Of a stretch of 64,000 nucleotides of DNA, positions 1 through 12,090 are shown one piece after another. Origin of the DNA: Pseudoscleropodium purum (taxonomy: Eukaryota; Streptophyta; Bryopsida; Hypnales; Brachytheciaceae); NCBI GenBank assembly GCA_963969395.1, contig OZ017801.1, forward strand, positions 932,501-996,500, read 5' to 3'. The position numbers and the translations under genes are program-made. Positions within the stretch are counted from its first letter, which is position 1; the number at the start of each line of letters is the position of its first letter. Under the pieces are notes generated by a model, which worked only from the letters and a program-made list of their open reading frames with translations, did no database searches and was not told the origin of the DNA.

Positions 1-938
1 TCATGTCGTGTTCTATTGCTTCTGACCGATCTGAATTTGCTTGTTTGTTTGGGTATCGTGATCGTAGAATGCGCTGACTCGATTCATGGCCTCAAGACTA
101 GTGGAAGCGACGTACTTAAATAGGGCGATTGCACCGACACCCGCATGTAGCATCCAAAAAGTTGCATCGATTAGCCGTGTTCAAATTGATCACAGCTTGA
201 GCGCTGTTATAGCGTCGTCTTTCGCAGGTACATTGATGCACTGATTGTGTCGAACGGAAGTTTACTAGCCAATCTAGGTTGTCAAATCAGATCAACGAAG
301 TATGGAAAATATCGGATAAGTGCAAGAGACTCACTACCTAGTGATATAAAATTGGACACCGTCTGAGTTATATTACTCACAATGTGAACATCGAATTCGT
401 CATTTTCAAACCATGAATTCTTGCTTCTTTGGGGGGTGATCGCCACTCCCGGCCCACATAACTTATTTCCTTTCATGTGTTGGGCCTATACTTTTTCAAA
501 TGCCTCATTCCGTCATTCTTAGGAGAAAATTCCGGAGCTGTTTGTGTCAGCTAATTCTGTATTGGTGAATTTTCGTCTCCTTTGTTCAGGAACCACCACC
601 CTCACTTTTAGACGTAAGCTTGCAAAGAGCTGTATACGGATGGCAAGTACACAGGTATTTTTTTGTAACCGAAGGCAAATGACAGTGAAAGTGTTTTAAG
701 GTGGGTTTCCCTAAAGCGTCCTTCTGAGCGCTAGTCCGGGTCTTCGAAAGGGTTGCACACCTCAGAACACTTTTCGGTCAATTTTCCCTGAAAGATAAGT
801 AGAAGCCGCATGTGACCCACTTTGATTCATATTTTGGGTCTCTTTTTGAATTATTGAATGACCTATGAGTTTTTGCTTTATGTCACTGTGCTTCTGTTTC
901 ACCGTGTTCATGAGTCATGACTGAACCAGGGAGCTGAA
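1..938. other. Upstream flank of the DUF3598-like gene
   Basis: No recognisable gene. Small open frames here resemble no family and lie in ordinary mid-GC sequence. The part nearest 939 probably holds the promoter and 5' UTR of the next gene. A possible splice acceptor (AACCAG) ends at 929, so the real 5' end of that gene could include an upstream exon that I cannot place. Confidence 0.4.
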
Positions 939-2388
939 ATGGAGGTGGGGACTGAGAAATGGACCGTGCCCGACAGCAAGGGACTCGGGTATGAAACCGT
1001 GGTGCAAGTCACCCCCCGCGACATCTGGTACTGGCAAGCGGACACGCATTGGAAGCACTGGCATGGCTTTTGGATCCAGTATCAGCCATTCAAGGGGAAA
1101 GAAGTCGTCAAGGAGTATAAATCCGTTCGGTCTCTGCAAATTGTGGACCCTGAACGGACAAAGCTGTACCATCGGTACGTGTTCCTGTGTGTGGTGTGTG
1201 TACGGTATGTTTTTTATCCAAATGTTTATGTTTCAATTGACACTGGTTAGGGCTTGTGTGCAGAAACCAGTGGTATGATGCGAAAGGATTCGGCAAAGAC
1301 GTTAACTGGGAGTATGGGCCATGGAACATGACACTGGAGGAGCACTCTTTACCGGATGGAATCCTCCACCCAAACTCTAAAGATCACCGCATTCTTTTGC
1401 TCCCCAGTGGAAATCTTGGGTGGATTGCGAGGTATCTCAGGCCGAATGACCCAAAGTCGGTCATTTTCAGCGAGCCCATGTTTTATGTTAGTAAGTAACA
1501 CAATCTAATCTCTTTCGGATTCAGTTGATTTTCAATCTGCAGAGGCTTTACCCAAACAGTAAGCATTGACCTAGTATTGCTTCTTAAGCTGACTGGTGAG
1601 TAACCTGTTGTTGGCAGACCCCAAACAAAGAATCTCCGTGCCTGTGGGCTATGACAACGAAGGTCAGCTTGGGGTGGCTCTTCTTCTGGAAGAGGTGAAG
1701 GACCACGAAGAGAAAATGGACTCTTCGTGGTCGGGGACATTCTGGAAACATACCAGGTGTGAAAATATAATCTCTGATCCACATAATAGCATAAGTCCAC
1801 ACATCGCTTCTATCTCTAGCTTGAGAAATGTGATTCGCTATTCTTGGGATCAAATGGTTTCCATTACCGAGTATGAATTTCTTTGTGAAAGTGGGAATTT
1901 GTTAAAGTCGCTTTTCCATTTCCAGTCAAAGAGATGATAACAAGGGTCGGTCTTGGGGACGGAATCAGGTCTCTAATGGTTTAGTGTCGTCTACCGTATG
2001 CTAAGATTAATTAGGGTTTAGGGTTCTACGTGTGACTGATTTTTGGTGCTGCAGGGATCCACTGGTGGACAGCAGGGAGGAGCCCAAAGGAACTTACCGA
2101 GGTCACGAGGAGAGTATATCGCCAAATCTAGAGTGGAAGCAGCGGGAGGCGGAGTGGCAAGGCTTCAAAGGAGGCTTGAGTGATGAAGAAGCGGCCAACT
2201 ACACCCTGGTGTATCTGCCCAACAATGTAACCATTTTTGCGCCAACGAAAGCTGCTGTGCACAAGGATTTTGCTTTCTATGTTACTTTTGTGGAGAACGA
2301 GAACCGAGTACGTGTCATGTCCGTTGCTTACGGAGCTGATCTGAACCTTGCCTACCTTAAAGCGGGAGTGTACGACAAGGTGAAATGA
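939..2388 (+). CDS. DUF3598-like protein, four exons
   Basis: Exons 939-1174, 1264-1490, 1618-1756 and 2055-2388 join in frame with GT-AG junctions (donors GTACGT, GTAAGT and GTGTGA; acceptors GTGCAG, TGGCAG and CTGCAG) into a 311-residue product ending at TGA 2386-2388. The start at 939 is the first ATG after an in-frame stop at 918. The protein is rich in Trp and Tyr (HWKHWHGFW near residue 37), then has LPDGILHP, LPSGNLGW and a VPVGYDNEGQLG segment, and near the C-terminus YLPNNVTIFAP. From memory this order matches the DUF3598 family of cyanobacteria and plants, which is predicted beta-rich and has no proven function. No signal peptide or membrane segment is seen. The exon structure is strong; the family name is tentative. 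Confidence 0.72.
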
Positions 2389-5319
2389 GGATTAATGGCA
2401 ATGCTTCTGTTTCCTCTTCCATTTGAGTTCCCAAAAATCCTTGGAACGAGGACCCTGTATGTGTAAAGAATAATAGCAAAGAGACTAGTTTCCTCCTTGC
2501 GCAGCGTTTCCGTATAGGATCTTGATGGAGTTTTTTCTCTTTTTGGCTCCAGGAAATCAGACATTGTGCTTTTGTGCATGTTTAGCTGGAGAGTGTTCAG
2601 TATTGCAGTTATGAAATTGGAGATTTATTGAGTATAGGGTGTTAATTCATGATGTTTATGTCACTAATCTTTGGGGCCTTTACGTTCAATAGGTAGCAGT
2701 ATTTGTCACGCATTTGATGTTGGTAAGCACTGTAAGATGCTTCGTATGTATGCTGAATTGTGAAGACGAGGAAGCTCTTTGAATTGAGAAATGCTCGTTT
2801 CTTTTGATTAATGTGGATGTGCGGATCCTGTATTTGTCAAACTGTCGCAATCTTTGGGTGGTTCTTACAAATGGTGCTTTTCAAAGATTCTGATATCGCT
2901 TGTTAATTTCAATTAGTTCTAAACTTTCCGTGGTTCGACGAGTTTCATGGATGACATTCCGACTCTGGCAACAAAGGCCCACGCCAATCTGTGGACGCGA
3001 TGCGATTGTTTCCTCGGATAAGACTCCAACGAATATAGCAGGCCACAGATTGAGCACTAAAATATCGACAAATGAAAATCAGCATCCTCGGATGAATGCG
3101 CGCAGGAAAATCAGAAATGGATGAATGATAAACCGTGGATGGAACAAGAACAACTGAATCAATTCCTCCCATGCAGGTTGTCTGGGCCCGGCACATAAAG
3201 TTTGAAGTGTTTTTCTTGCTTCTCTGTGTATCAAAGAAAAAGTCAAATCTTTGGAAAGACTTTTTTTTATAAATAATACATCCAGCAAGAGGGTCTACAT
3301 TTGATGCCTGTCACCAACATGTGAGTTCTCCTCATGCGTCCATTTGGGTGTTACATAGATTTTGTCCTAAGACCAACGGAGTACTGCGGTGTGAACATTT
3401 CAACATACCAAAGCCAAAGTGGACTCCACTTTCATATGTTCATAAAAAGCACCCAAGTCGGTCACTCAATAATCTCTCTCAAATGGTGAACCGTACCACA
3501 CGAACTCAATCACAGCCCAACTGAACTAAGTGAACGACTAAGTACTCTCATCCAAATACGTTCATCCAGAACGGCCGGCGCACAGATGGCATGCACGGCG
3601 GCACACAGATGGCATGCGATGAACAAGCAATCTCAGTCGCGCTGTCGACTCGGAACCAAAAAAATCATTCATCCGAGAGACGGAAGAGCTTGTGGAACGA
3701 GGCCGGGACTCGTGGCGAGCACCAACAGGGCGAGGCACCAGGCCTGGCTATGGCGTCAGCCAGTTGAGGGATCCCTTTGCCTCTCGCTACGACTTCAGTT
3801 GTGTTCATGGCTATGGCGATGGTGCTTTCTAGGAGCACTAAGCCGCAGACGGTAGCGTAGATCAGTAGGTTTGCGTCAGCCTGATTGTAAGGAGACCTTG
3901 CGTTTCCATTTTAAGTACCAAATCCTGTTCAGAGTATAAGCGTCGTTCAGTTGCATGCGATGGTGTGGTAGGATGCAGTTGGATGGTTTGCCGGCGCGCC
4001 TGTTGTCTGTTGCATTCGAGGTGAGCAAACGGGAGCGTTCAGTTTTGCAATTGTGATGCGGTTTTGGAGTAGCGTAATTCTTCAGTGGTTTTTTCGTGCT
4101 CTTGAATGTGTTCGTCGTTTCTTATATCTTTTGGCGTTGGTTTACGCGGGGATTCGAGAAAGATTGTGCTTGACGCAACCTTTGTGGAGCGTTAAGTGTA
4201 CGTTAGCGCAGGAAGAGAAGGACTGAAGTAGCTAATTATGTGGTTTCGGAGAATTTGTGCAATGTATCTGCGGTGGGAGTGTGCAGGGAGGGAATTGGAA
4301 TTGTCGTTTCGGTTCTTGGTTTGCTCCGGTGCGACTTTGCGTTAGAATTTTTTCTTATTCTTTGGTGAGATCTTTGTGAGAGGGATATTGTTAGTGATCT
4401 TCTTGTGATTTTTATAGAGGAACATGACAGGGACTACCTGTAGTGAGACGCGCTGCTGGAAGAAGACATGGAGGTAAAAAGATTGCGGTGGTACCGACGC
4501 TGGAGACTGGAACGGGTCGTAATCTGATAAGCTACTTGTTTATACCTCTTTTGGGAGTACATGTCAGATGACTCTCACTTTATCACAGTGCGACTAGAGA
4601 AATCGCTTCCGATTGCAGCGTATCGAAGGTGTGTGACTATGTTGTGCTTATGGTTTTTCTGTGCACAGCTTTGACAGTGAGCTTTGTATTTTCTGAAATT
4701 AAGGCACGAAGTGACAAGACCTTGAAAAATGTAAAGAGGTGTACTGTGCGTGGATGTTTGAAATGACACCGTTTCATTGCTACACAGGATTTGTCACATT
4801 TTTCTCAATTTTGCCTATGCAGACGATTAGTTGTTTAGTGCCACTTTATCTTCAAGATTCGCTATGTTATTTCTCACGAGGTCTTTGGAGAACTTCTTGC
4901 ATTAAATTGAAAATGGGAGTGTTTTTGATGACAGGCGAAGAGCCTCATTTGCATAAGTATTTGTCAAGTAGTGGGAAGACTCCATGGCTAAAAATAAGCT
5001 TAAGCGTTCAATCATTAATCCACGTACCTCGCCTTTACCTTACCTCGTTCCAACTTAGGTCAATCTCAGCGTTGCTTGTATGTTGCTGACTTTCTTTGGT
5101 TTGAGTGCAGGGGTTACAATTGGGAGGCTGGACGGTGCCAATTCGAGCCTACTCAGAGTAGTCGGGTGGTGGAGAGTCGATCTCGTGCATCCATTGAGTT
5201 CTCCAATTTGTGGAGGCTTTCTTGTGCTGAGTGAGTTGATTGCTTGGCAGCGTCTGTGAGAGCTCTTGGTGAGTACCGACTATTGGAGTTTGGAGCTTGT
5301 TGCGGGCGCGGAGGTCATC
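2389..5319. other. 3' flank of the first gene and upstream/leader region of the HMA gene
   Basis: 2389 to about 2800 is probably the 3' UTR and terminator region. From about 3550 the sequence becomes GC-richer and T/G-biased, like a plant promoter and long 5' leader. GTGAGTACC at about 5271, after a GC-richer patch, looks like a splice donor and suggests a spliced leader before the ATG at 5320. No open frame here resembles a known protein. Confidence 0.35.
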
Positions 5320-7643
5320 ATGTCTCGCATCGTGGAGGGTCTAAAGGAGGTATGTTCTCTACTAGCTACGAACGAGCGGTCGGCTTTAGTGTACCGCCTG
5401 TTTCTGCACTTGCATTTTTTTGTGGTCAAAGAATGAATACGTATGGGCCGTAGTTTTGATCTCTCACCTCTCAAAACGTTGTACTTAATGTGTCGTGTAA
5501 CTCCACAGGTTTGCAATAGTAAGTAGAATTGCAGACTTGATTAAGAGTGTGCACGAAATTTCGGAATGAATAGATGACCATGGGATCAGATGTTGTCGGG
5601 TCGTGTTATCGTTTTTCCATCTATTTGTCATTGGCGATTAGTTTTCATCTCATGCCACTGACAAGTTCATGAATTTCACGAAGTGTTCTCGTTTGTGTGA
5701 GAAAATGAGATTATCACTATGTCATTGAGAAACGTCTTTGTGTTTGGACATGGCAGCTACTGAGAGGCAAAGATGATGATGGTCATGAATACCACCACCG
5801 CTACGACCAACGCGGAGCCCCAGGTTCCAAGAGATATGATGGGTATCCAGTGAATGCATCTCCCGAAGGACGCAGTGGATATCTTGCTGATGGGCGTAGT
5901 GGTAATCCTGTTGAAGGGCGTAGTGGTAATCCTGTTGAAGGGCGTAGTGGCTATCCTGCTGAAGGGCGTAGTGGTTATCCTATTGAAGGGCGTAGCGGTT
6001 ATCCGGTGCCCGTGACTGTCGAAGGGCGCAGTGGCTACGCATCAAACTCGATGCCTGAAGGGCGAAGCTCATATCCGGTCGACGGGCGTAGTGGTTATCC
6101 TGTGACCACAACTGTTGATGGACGTGGGTATTCAGCAAACTCGATTCCTGAAGTGCGAAGTTCATATCCTACTGAAGGGCGCGGCGCATATGCTAGCGAA
6201 GGACGCAGCAAATACCCAGTGAGCATGACTGCCGATGGACGCAGCGAATTCCCTACCGAAGGACGCAGTGGATACTCTGCCGAAGGGCGCGGTGGATACC
6301 CTATCGAAGGGCGCAGTGGATACTCTACCGAAGGGCGCGGTGGATACCCTATCGAAGGGCGCAGTGGATTCTCTACCGAAGGGCGCGGAGGATACCCTAT
6401 TGAAGGGCGCAGTGGATACTCTACCGATGGGCGTAGTGGATATCCTTCTGATGGGTACAACGGGTACCCAATGAGTACGACAGCCGAAGGACGCGGCGGA
6501 TATCCAGTGAGCACAACAGCCGAAGGGCGTGGCGGATTCCCAATGAGCGCGACGATCGATGGGCGCAACGGATATCCAGCGAATGCGACTACTGGTGGAT
6601 ACCGAGTGCCACCTGGGCGGCAAGCGGTGGATGACAACTACGTCCGTAGTACCTATGATACCAAAAGCGAGGCACGGGGCGAGTACCGCCAGCCTTACGC
6701 ATCCTCTCCTCGTGGACCCGAATACGACCAAGCCTATGGCATTCGAGACGCCTCCCTCCGTGCCGGCCCTGAGTTTCGCGCCTCCCCTCGCGTGGAGATT
6801 CCCCCACGGGGTGAGTACGTCCGCACGACCCAACCCTCCCCACGCGAGTACCAATCACCCGTGTCCGGTAGGTCCGTGGTTGAGCTCATGGTGCCCATGT
6901 GCTGCGTTAAGTGCAAGGAGAAGGTGCAAGAGGAGTTGAGCGAAGTCGACGGCGTGGATTCTGTCCGCTGCGACCCGAAAAACTCCCGAGTAATTGTGAC
7001 GGGCGACCAATTTATCGACACCGAGCGGTGTCTCGCGAAGGCTGAACGCGCGGTGAAGAAGAAATGTGAGTTGGTCAATAACAAAACCGAAGGGGGCACC
7101 CCAAACTCCAAGAAAGTGACCAGTCCGTCCGGTTACTATGAGACTGTGGCAAAGACTGGCATCCTGACACCACCCTCCGTGAGCAGTAGTCGCGGTAGTC
7201 CGGGCGGTCGGCCCACATTGGCACGAATGCCCTCGTTCGCAAGCGGCAAGGTGACGCAGTACGACGGCGTCGGTCCCCACGGCCAGGACTATGAGGACAA
7301 AGACTACAACGGCTTCCGCCGCATGCCGTCGTTTGGTAAGTCCCGGCACCATGAGGCCGAGTACATCTCTAGCTACGACGAGCGACTTGAGCCCCGATCA
7401 TCCTCGAACAGGGAGTTCAATGCGCCCATACGACGCATGCCGTCCTTCAACCGTAGTCGCCACCATGACGCCGAGTACATGGCGGCCGAAGACAACCGGG
7501 ACTACAGTCCGCGCTCCTTCTATGAGAACGGCTCTTCATACACTGCGTCGTACAATGACCGGCCCAACCTTCTCTCGCAGGTCTCGTTCTCCAAGATTCC
7601 TGTGGAGAATCCCAACTACGTGAAGCAAATCGGGAACTACTGA
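5320..7643 (+). CDS. HMA-domain protein with 8-residue repeat array and RMPSF motifs
   Basis: Exon 1 (5320-5349) encodes MSRIVEGLKE and ends at donor GTATGT. Exon 2 (5757-7643) follows acceptor TGGCAG, giving 638 residues. Residues about 12-45 are charged (KDDDGHEYHHRYDQRG). About 47-290 are a tandem array of 8-residue units of the type EGRSGYPx, with longer spacers such as VPVTV. About 382-448 form an HMA domain with the metal-binding motif M391-C392-C393-V-K-C396. The C-terminal 190 residues are Ser/Arg/Tyr rich and carry RMPSF three times (R500, R532, R570), the last two followed by SRHH-AEY. HMA domains bind Cu(I), Zn or Cd; plant HIPP/HPP proteins use them as metallochaperones or in protein interaction. 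No membrane segment is seen, so this is not a P-type ATPase. It has no CaaX end (it stops at KQIGNY), so it is HPP-like rather than an isoprenylated HIPP. The R-x-x-S context suggests phosphorylation sites (inference). Confidence 0.88.
5862..6600 (+). repeat. Coding tandem repeat, 24-bp unit (EGRSGYPx)
   Basis: The unit GAAGGGCGYAGTGGNTAYCC plus one codon is repeated about 25 times, with degenerate copies and inserted spacers. In the middle (about 6280-6440) units pair into a 48-bp higher-order repeat alternating GRSGYST and GRGGYPI. Units are multiples of three, so unit gain or loss keeps the frame. The same property leaves long open frames on the opposite strand, which are shadows. Confidence 0.9.
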
Positions 7644-8280
7644 TCACCTACTCGTCCTTCTTTCGGGATCGATTTTACATTGTATAGAGTGTTGGGGAGA
7701 CCGACCTAGATGCATTCAATCTCTGCTTCCGAGAGTCTGTATTTGCTATGCATCGAGATTTTGTTTTATAGTGACTTGCAGAGTGAAGTCATCGCTTAGT
7801 TCATTTTTGTAGTGGTTATCTTAGTCACCGCTTTTGAAGTTTATAAATTTAGTATGTCTTTACTCCGTGATGTCAGTAGAGAAACAAGAGAGATTAGGGA
7901 TGGGACGAATAGACCAGTTTGGCTGAGCCATGGCTCTCTACGTGTAGTATGTTATTGAGTGTAAAGAATTAGTTTTGGTGGATTTGAATTTGTGCACATT
8001 TGGTCTTTGCAGTTTTGTCTTGTCGACTTGCTATCAACTCTTTTTTCTGCATCTAAATTGCTTGGTCTCTTTACTTTGATTTAAGAGGTGTGAGGTGTAT
8101 TCCAACTCTTTACTTAGGAGTATTTTTTTTAGTAGTTTTCTAAGAAAATAACACTGCAACTTAGAATTGAGCATGAAATCTCCACTAAACAAGCAAGAGC
8201 AACTATTCCTTTTATCGCTTCTAATTACCAGTCCTTTTGTAGCCATCATTGTTTTGGTTTGAGTGGTGATTAGTGATTTT
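7644..8280. other. 3' flank of the HMA gene
   Basis: Probable 3' UTR and terminator, T-rich, then plain AT-rich sequence with no gene seen. Confidence 0.4.
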
Positions 8281-8579
8281 CGCTCTATATTGTACTGCTG
8301 CAGCTATGTTTCAATATTGCCTCATACACTTAACAGTATAGTATGGATGCAATATTGAAACAATATACAAAACAACGGATATAATTGTAGTATTGAAACT
8401 ATATAAAATGAATGTTAAAATACAATTTATCAAACAATAGTGCAATATTACTGAAAATGTAATATTTCAATATTGTAAAATCTTTAAAATTTAATAATCT
8501 ATACCACAATATTACATCAATTTTAATTGAAATCATTTTAATAAAATTAAAAAAAATTCTCACCACATGGCAACCCCAC

Positions 8580-8720
8580 CCAGAGACAAGGGCCATCTAA
8601 ATGGGCAGGGAGGGCTACATGAGTAAGTGCTACCATTGTGAATCAAACCGCAGACCTTACCTCTCAGAGTGCAAGGTGTATTCCAACACACCACTCTAAA
8701 CACATGTTGACCAAGTGTGG
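8580..8720 (-). mobile_element. tRNA-derived SINE candidate
   Basis: Read on the minus strand, an A-box-like TAGAGTGGTGTG is followed after about 45 bases by the B-box-like GCGGTTTGATTCAC, the arrangement of an internal RNA polymerase III promoter. The tRNA-like part then runs into an unrelated body. No cloverleaf could be drawn with confidence, so a functional tRNA is not claimed. Confidence 0.4.
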
Positions 8721-8854
8721 TGTAAAATTTTATTTAATTAGTTTTTGAAAAGTTTTTCACTTGCTTGATAAAATCAACAAACTTTGAAGACTTTTTGAAC
8801 ACAGTAGAACAACTTTTCTCTAAAAACTTTGAATGATGAAAAGTTGTGAAATTA

Positions 8855-9043
8855 AGACAAATTTCAATTCTAAAAATCTGTTTGAGATTTTGAGCCTTCA
8901 ATTAAAAGTTATAAACAGAATTCATAAACGATGTTGGAAAATGTCCACAAAAATGTCCTTTTCAACCCCACTCTCAACTTTGCCCATAACTTCTTATTGG
9001 AGACTCAAAATCTAAAACGAATTTCCGGAAATGAAATTTAACT
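8855..9043. mobile_element. Foldback (inverted-repeat) element
   Basis: 8855-8922 and 8976-9043 are imperfect inverted copies. Both contain the core GAGATTTTGAG next to an AAAAGTTAT or AGAAGTTAT block. A related element with the same layout lies at 52311-52632, which supports a dispersed MITE family. Confidence 0.5.
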
Positions 9044-10150
9044 TTACTTTACAACTTTTCATAGTTCAAATTTTTTTGCAAAAAATTATTTTGCTATACC
9101 AAATGGACACTAAAATTTATTGAATTTAAAAAACACCAAATTGTAAATGATTAAAAAAAAATACATTGCTTAGTACCCTCTAAGAAGTCTTGCGCCTCCA
9201 CTATGAAGTGTAATGAAAAAATTATACAAAAATTTCTCAAAATTATAGTTTGGTTTGGCAAACCAATTGATTCATCAAGCTCCAATGTATAGAAGTCATA
9301 ATACAAGAGTTTATTAATAAAATGCAATTATAATTTAGAAATATCTATTTCATAAAACTTGGAAAGTCAATACCTTGACATTGAATTCTCTCTAGTATAA
9401 ATTTTCTTTTAAGTAATTTGAATTTTTTTTCGCATAGTAAGAGGAGCACATTCATGTTTCTTAAATGCTTCCACAATAGAATTTAAAAAATCTATCACCA
9501 ACATTTTTCAATCAATTATTATGTAATAAAATGAAGAGTACACACAAAAATTTATCAGAAATGAAAATTTGTTTATTGAAATTGAAATTTAGTGTGTTCA
9601 TCAAGATTGCATAAAATAATAAATTTAAAAAGGTGGTTTTGATAGAGTATGCTTAAAATGATACCATTGTCTTTATGCCAACCAACAATCATTATAAGAA
9701 GTTACAAAAAGAAAATGATTGTAGAGAAAATGAAAAATTGAAAGGTGAAATATGGCCAATTACAATACTTGTGCAATATTGTTTCAATATATATTTTTTA
9801 TTTTAAATTGTACTATTTCAATATGTACTCAAAGCAATTTTTAGTTTAAAATATTAATTGTTGTAATATGACAACATTATTAAATTTTTCAATATTGTAT
9901 AGGTATAATTTCAATATTGCATCAATATTGTAAACTATTAGAATTGCATAAATACTGCAATAATTTTTATTGTTGCAATATTAAAACAACACCTAATTTC
10001 TCACAATTGAGAAGCTACACAATAATTATTACATCAGTATTGCAAAAATACCTAATTTTTGAGTATTCAATTAATATATATTGTGTTCTGCATCAATATT
10101 GCATTGTAAAGAAACTGCATCAATATTGATACGTACTGTTGCAAAGAGGG

Positions 10151-11285
10151 GAGGGGGCCAGGGGGGTTTTGGTCACCAAGAATGTGGTAGCAATTGCTTT
10201 CCCAGCCTCACTTGTTTTCCAGCATGCTAGTGCTTTTATTGTACATACTTCACTAGCATTTAGGCAAAAATTAAATTTCATAATAAAATAATTACAGGTT
10301 GATGTAAAAGAAGTTGGCTAATGGGCTTTATGCATGCATCCAATTTTAGCTTTGTGACAAATGTTAAAAAAATGATTTAACCATGAGGCTATGCATGTTT
10401 TTTCAAGTTCATTAAATGGCTAAATAAATTTGCATTTTACGAAAAAATATGGAAACAATTTTTTTTTTTTTTTAAATAGCTCATGCATTTTCAAGTGATA
10501 ATAGAAAAGACAAGAAAGATGGAAAAGAAAAACTAAGGAAGAATGATTTCTTTGTTTAGGTGATCAAGCACATCAAAGTATGAAAGTGGAATAACTATAG
10601 TTATCATCCACAAGTACTCTTTGAACTTTCAAGCCCATGACAATAATTGAAGTCATGGAGACAATGATAATGAGTCATTAAGAAATGCCATCCTGGAAGT
10701 TCAAGAAAACACACTTCTTATACACCAACTAAACCACACCACCGTTACATATCCTTCCAATGAAGGATACTTTTTTCAAAGAGAGAAATTTGAAGTGTAA
10801 AAAACCTTGAACAAAAGAGTGCATGCAAGCAGACTTTTTAAGCAACAAACTGGTCCATATCAGTCTACAAGGTAAACAAAAAATTTGTCTCACTATTTCT
10901 GAGGTTTAAAATGAACTAAATGAAACAATTAATCTATATGCCCAGTTGCGTACATACTGTAGAGGTACAACGTAATGCCAAAATACCTGGCGATTTAGGT
11001 GGATTGATGCATGTTCAAATCGCCAGCATTTAATGGTTGGGTGCTTGTTGCACCTGCATACAAAAGCACAAGAAAATACTGGCACCAGATCGATGTCTGA
11101 ATGTGGAAAATATCACATCTCAGCACACATATGTTAGTGCTTCATTTGTATTAAGACAGTGGATTTCAGTAATATTTGGTGCAGTACTGCAGTTTCAGTT
11201 ACCCCACTGAACCCTCGGATCTGTAGTTTAGTACAGCACAGTACTGCAGTCCTAGTTTTTACTTTTTAGAGCTCTCAGTCAAAAA
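10151..11285. other. Non-coding AT-rich stretch
   Basis: No gene seen. It begins with a G-rich patch (GAGGGGAGGGGGCCAGGGGG, about 10146) and ends in a stretch where GTACTGCAGT recurs (about 11185 and 11245). Confidence 0.4.
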
Positions 11286-11287
11286 GA

Positions 11288-12090
11288 GAATTCTAAAGAC
11301 TGGGTTGACCATCTTATAGCCTTCGTGACCACATCATGCGGGGGGTTTAGAGCTCTGAAACATGTCATTGTAATATACATGACTATGAATATCTGAGCTT
11401 ACTCGATTTCTTCTCCAACCCGGAACTGAGACTTACTGGCGCAAGTGATCACTTGATCAACGCCAGAACTAGCAGGGGCCAGGAACCGGCAACCCAGTCT
11501 TTAGAATCTCCAGCGTTTCCTGTCAAAAGCTTGCCCGGGCATTGCTAATCCGAGCACCAGTCCCCGCAATCCCTTCACAAATGTGCGGTTCAGAAACATC
11601 CAAAGCATGCAAGGTGGTCAGGACTGAGGAACACTAGAATTGGTCGATCGAAGACGTTGCAAACTGAAGGCACCTGCAATGAAGCGAAGATGGGAACTGA
11701 AGCTTCGTTGCGGACAGCCAACGCTCCCTTCAAGTTCTCTCCAGACATGCTCAGTGACAGAGCAACAATCCAATGCAGTTCACAAATGCACATGAATTTC
11801 TCCAGCTAGCAATGGGGACCCGTGAGTTTTTGAGCAGGCCAGTCGTTGACATGCATAAGCTCACCCCCACGATCCTACACCCCCAAGTCACTCCCAAGCA
11901 ATCCTGCAATGAAATTAGGGCCACAAATCATAAAATAAAGAGAGAATTGCATCAATGCATCTTGTTGTGATCAAGATCACAAATGTAGAGGACAATTCAG
12001 CATTTTCAAGTGTTCAACTTATTTTCATTGTTGTCACAAGGCAGAAATGCAACCCCCCACATGATGTGGGCATGAAGGCTATAAGATGAA
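11288..12090. mobile_element. Element with nested inverted repeats
   Basis: 11310-11347 is repeated inverted at 12051-12088 with about 35 of 38 bases identical. A second pair, ATTCTAAAGACTGGGTTG, lies at 11290-11307 and inverted, perfectly, at 11490-11507. The interior is GC-richer than its surroundings and has no recognisable protein. It could be a foldback transposon or a composite of two insertions. No target duplication was identified. Confidence 0.45.

Larger units (their letters stand above)
8300..10150. repeat. Two clusters of CAATATTG palindromes around a foldback element
   Basis: 8300-8530 and 9755-10140 are packed with the palindrome AATATT in contexts such as GCAATATTG and TTTCAATATTG. 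The sequence between lacks it and contains a tRNA-like patch (8580-8720) and a foldback segment (8855-9043). The two blocks could be subterminal repeat zones of one roughly 1.85-kb non-autonomous element, but no clear terminal inverted repeat or target duplication was found. Confidence 0.4.

Noticed and set aside
6095..6854. Long minus-strand open frames (180 and 230 codons)
   Set aside because: They lie wholly opposite the 24-bp coding repeats of the HMA gene and are periodic shadows.
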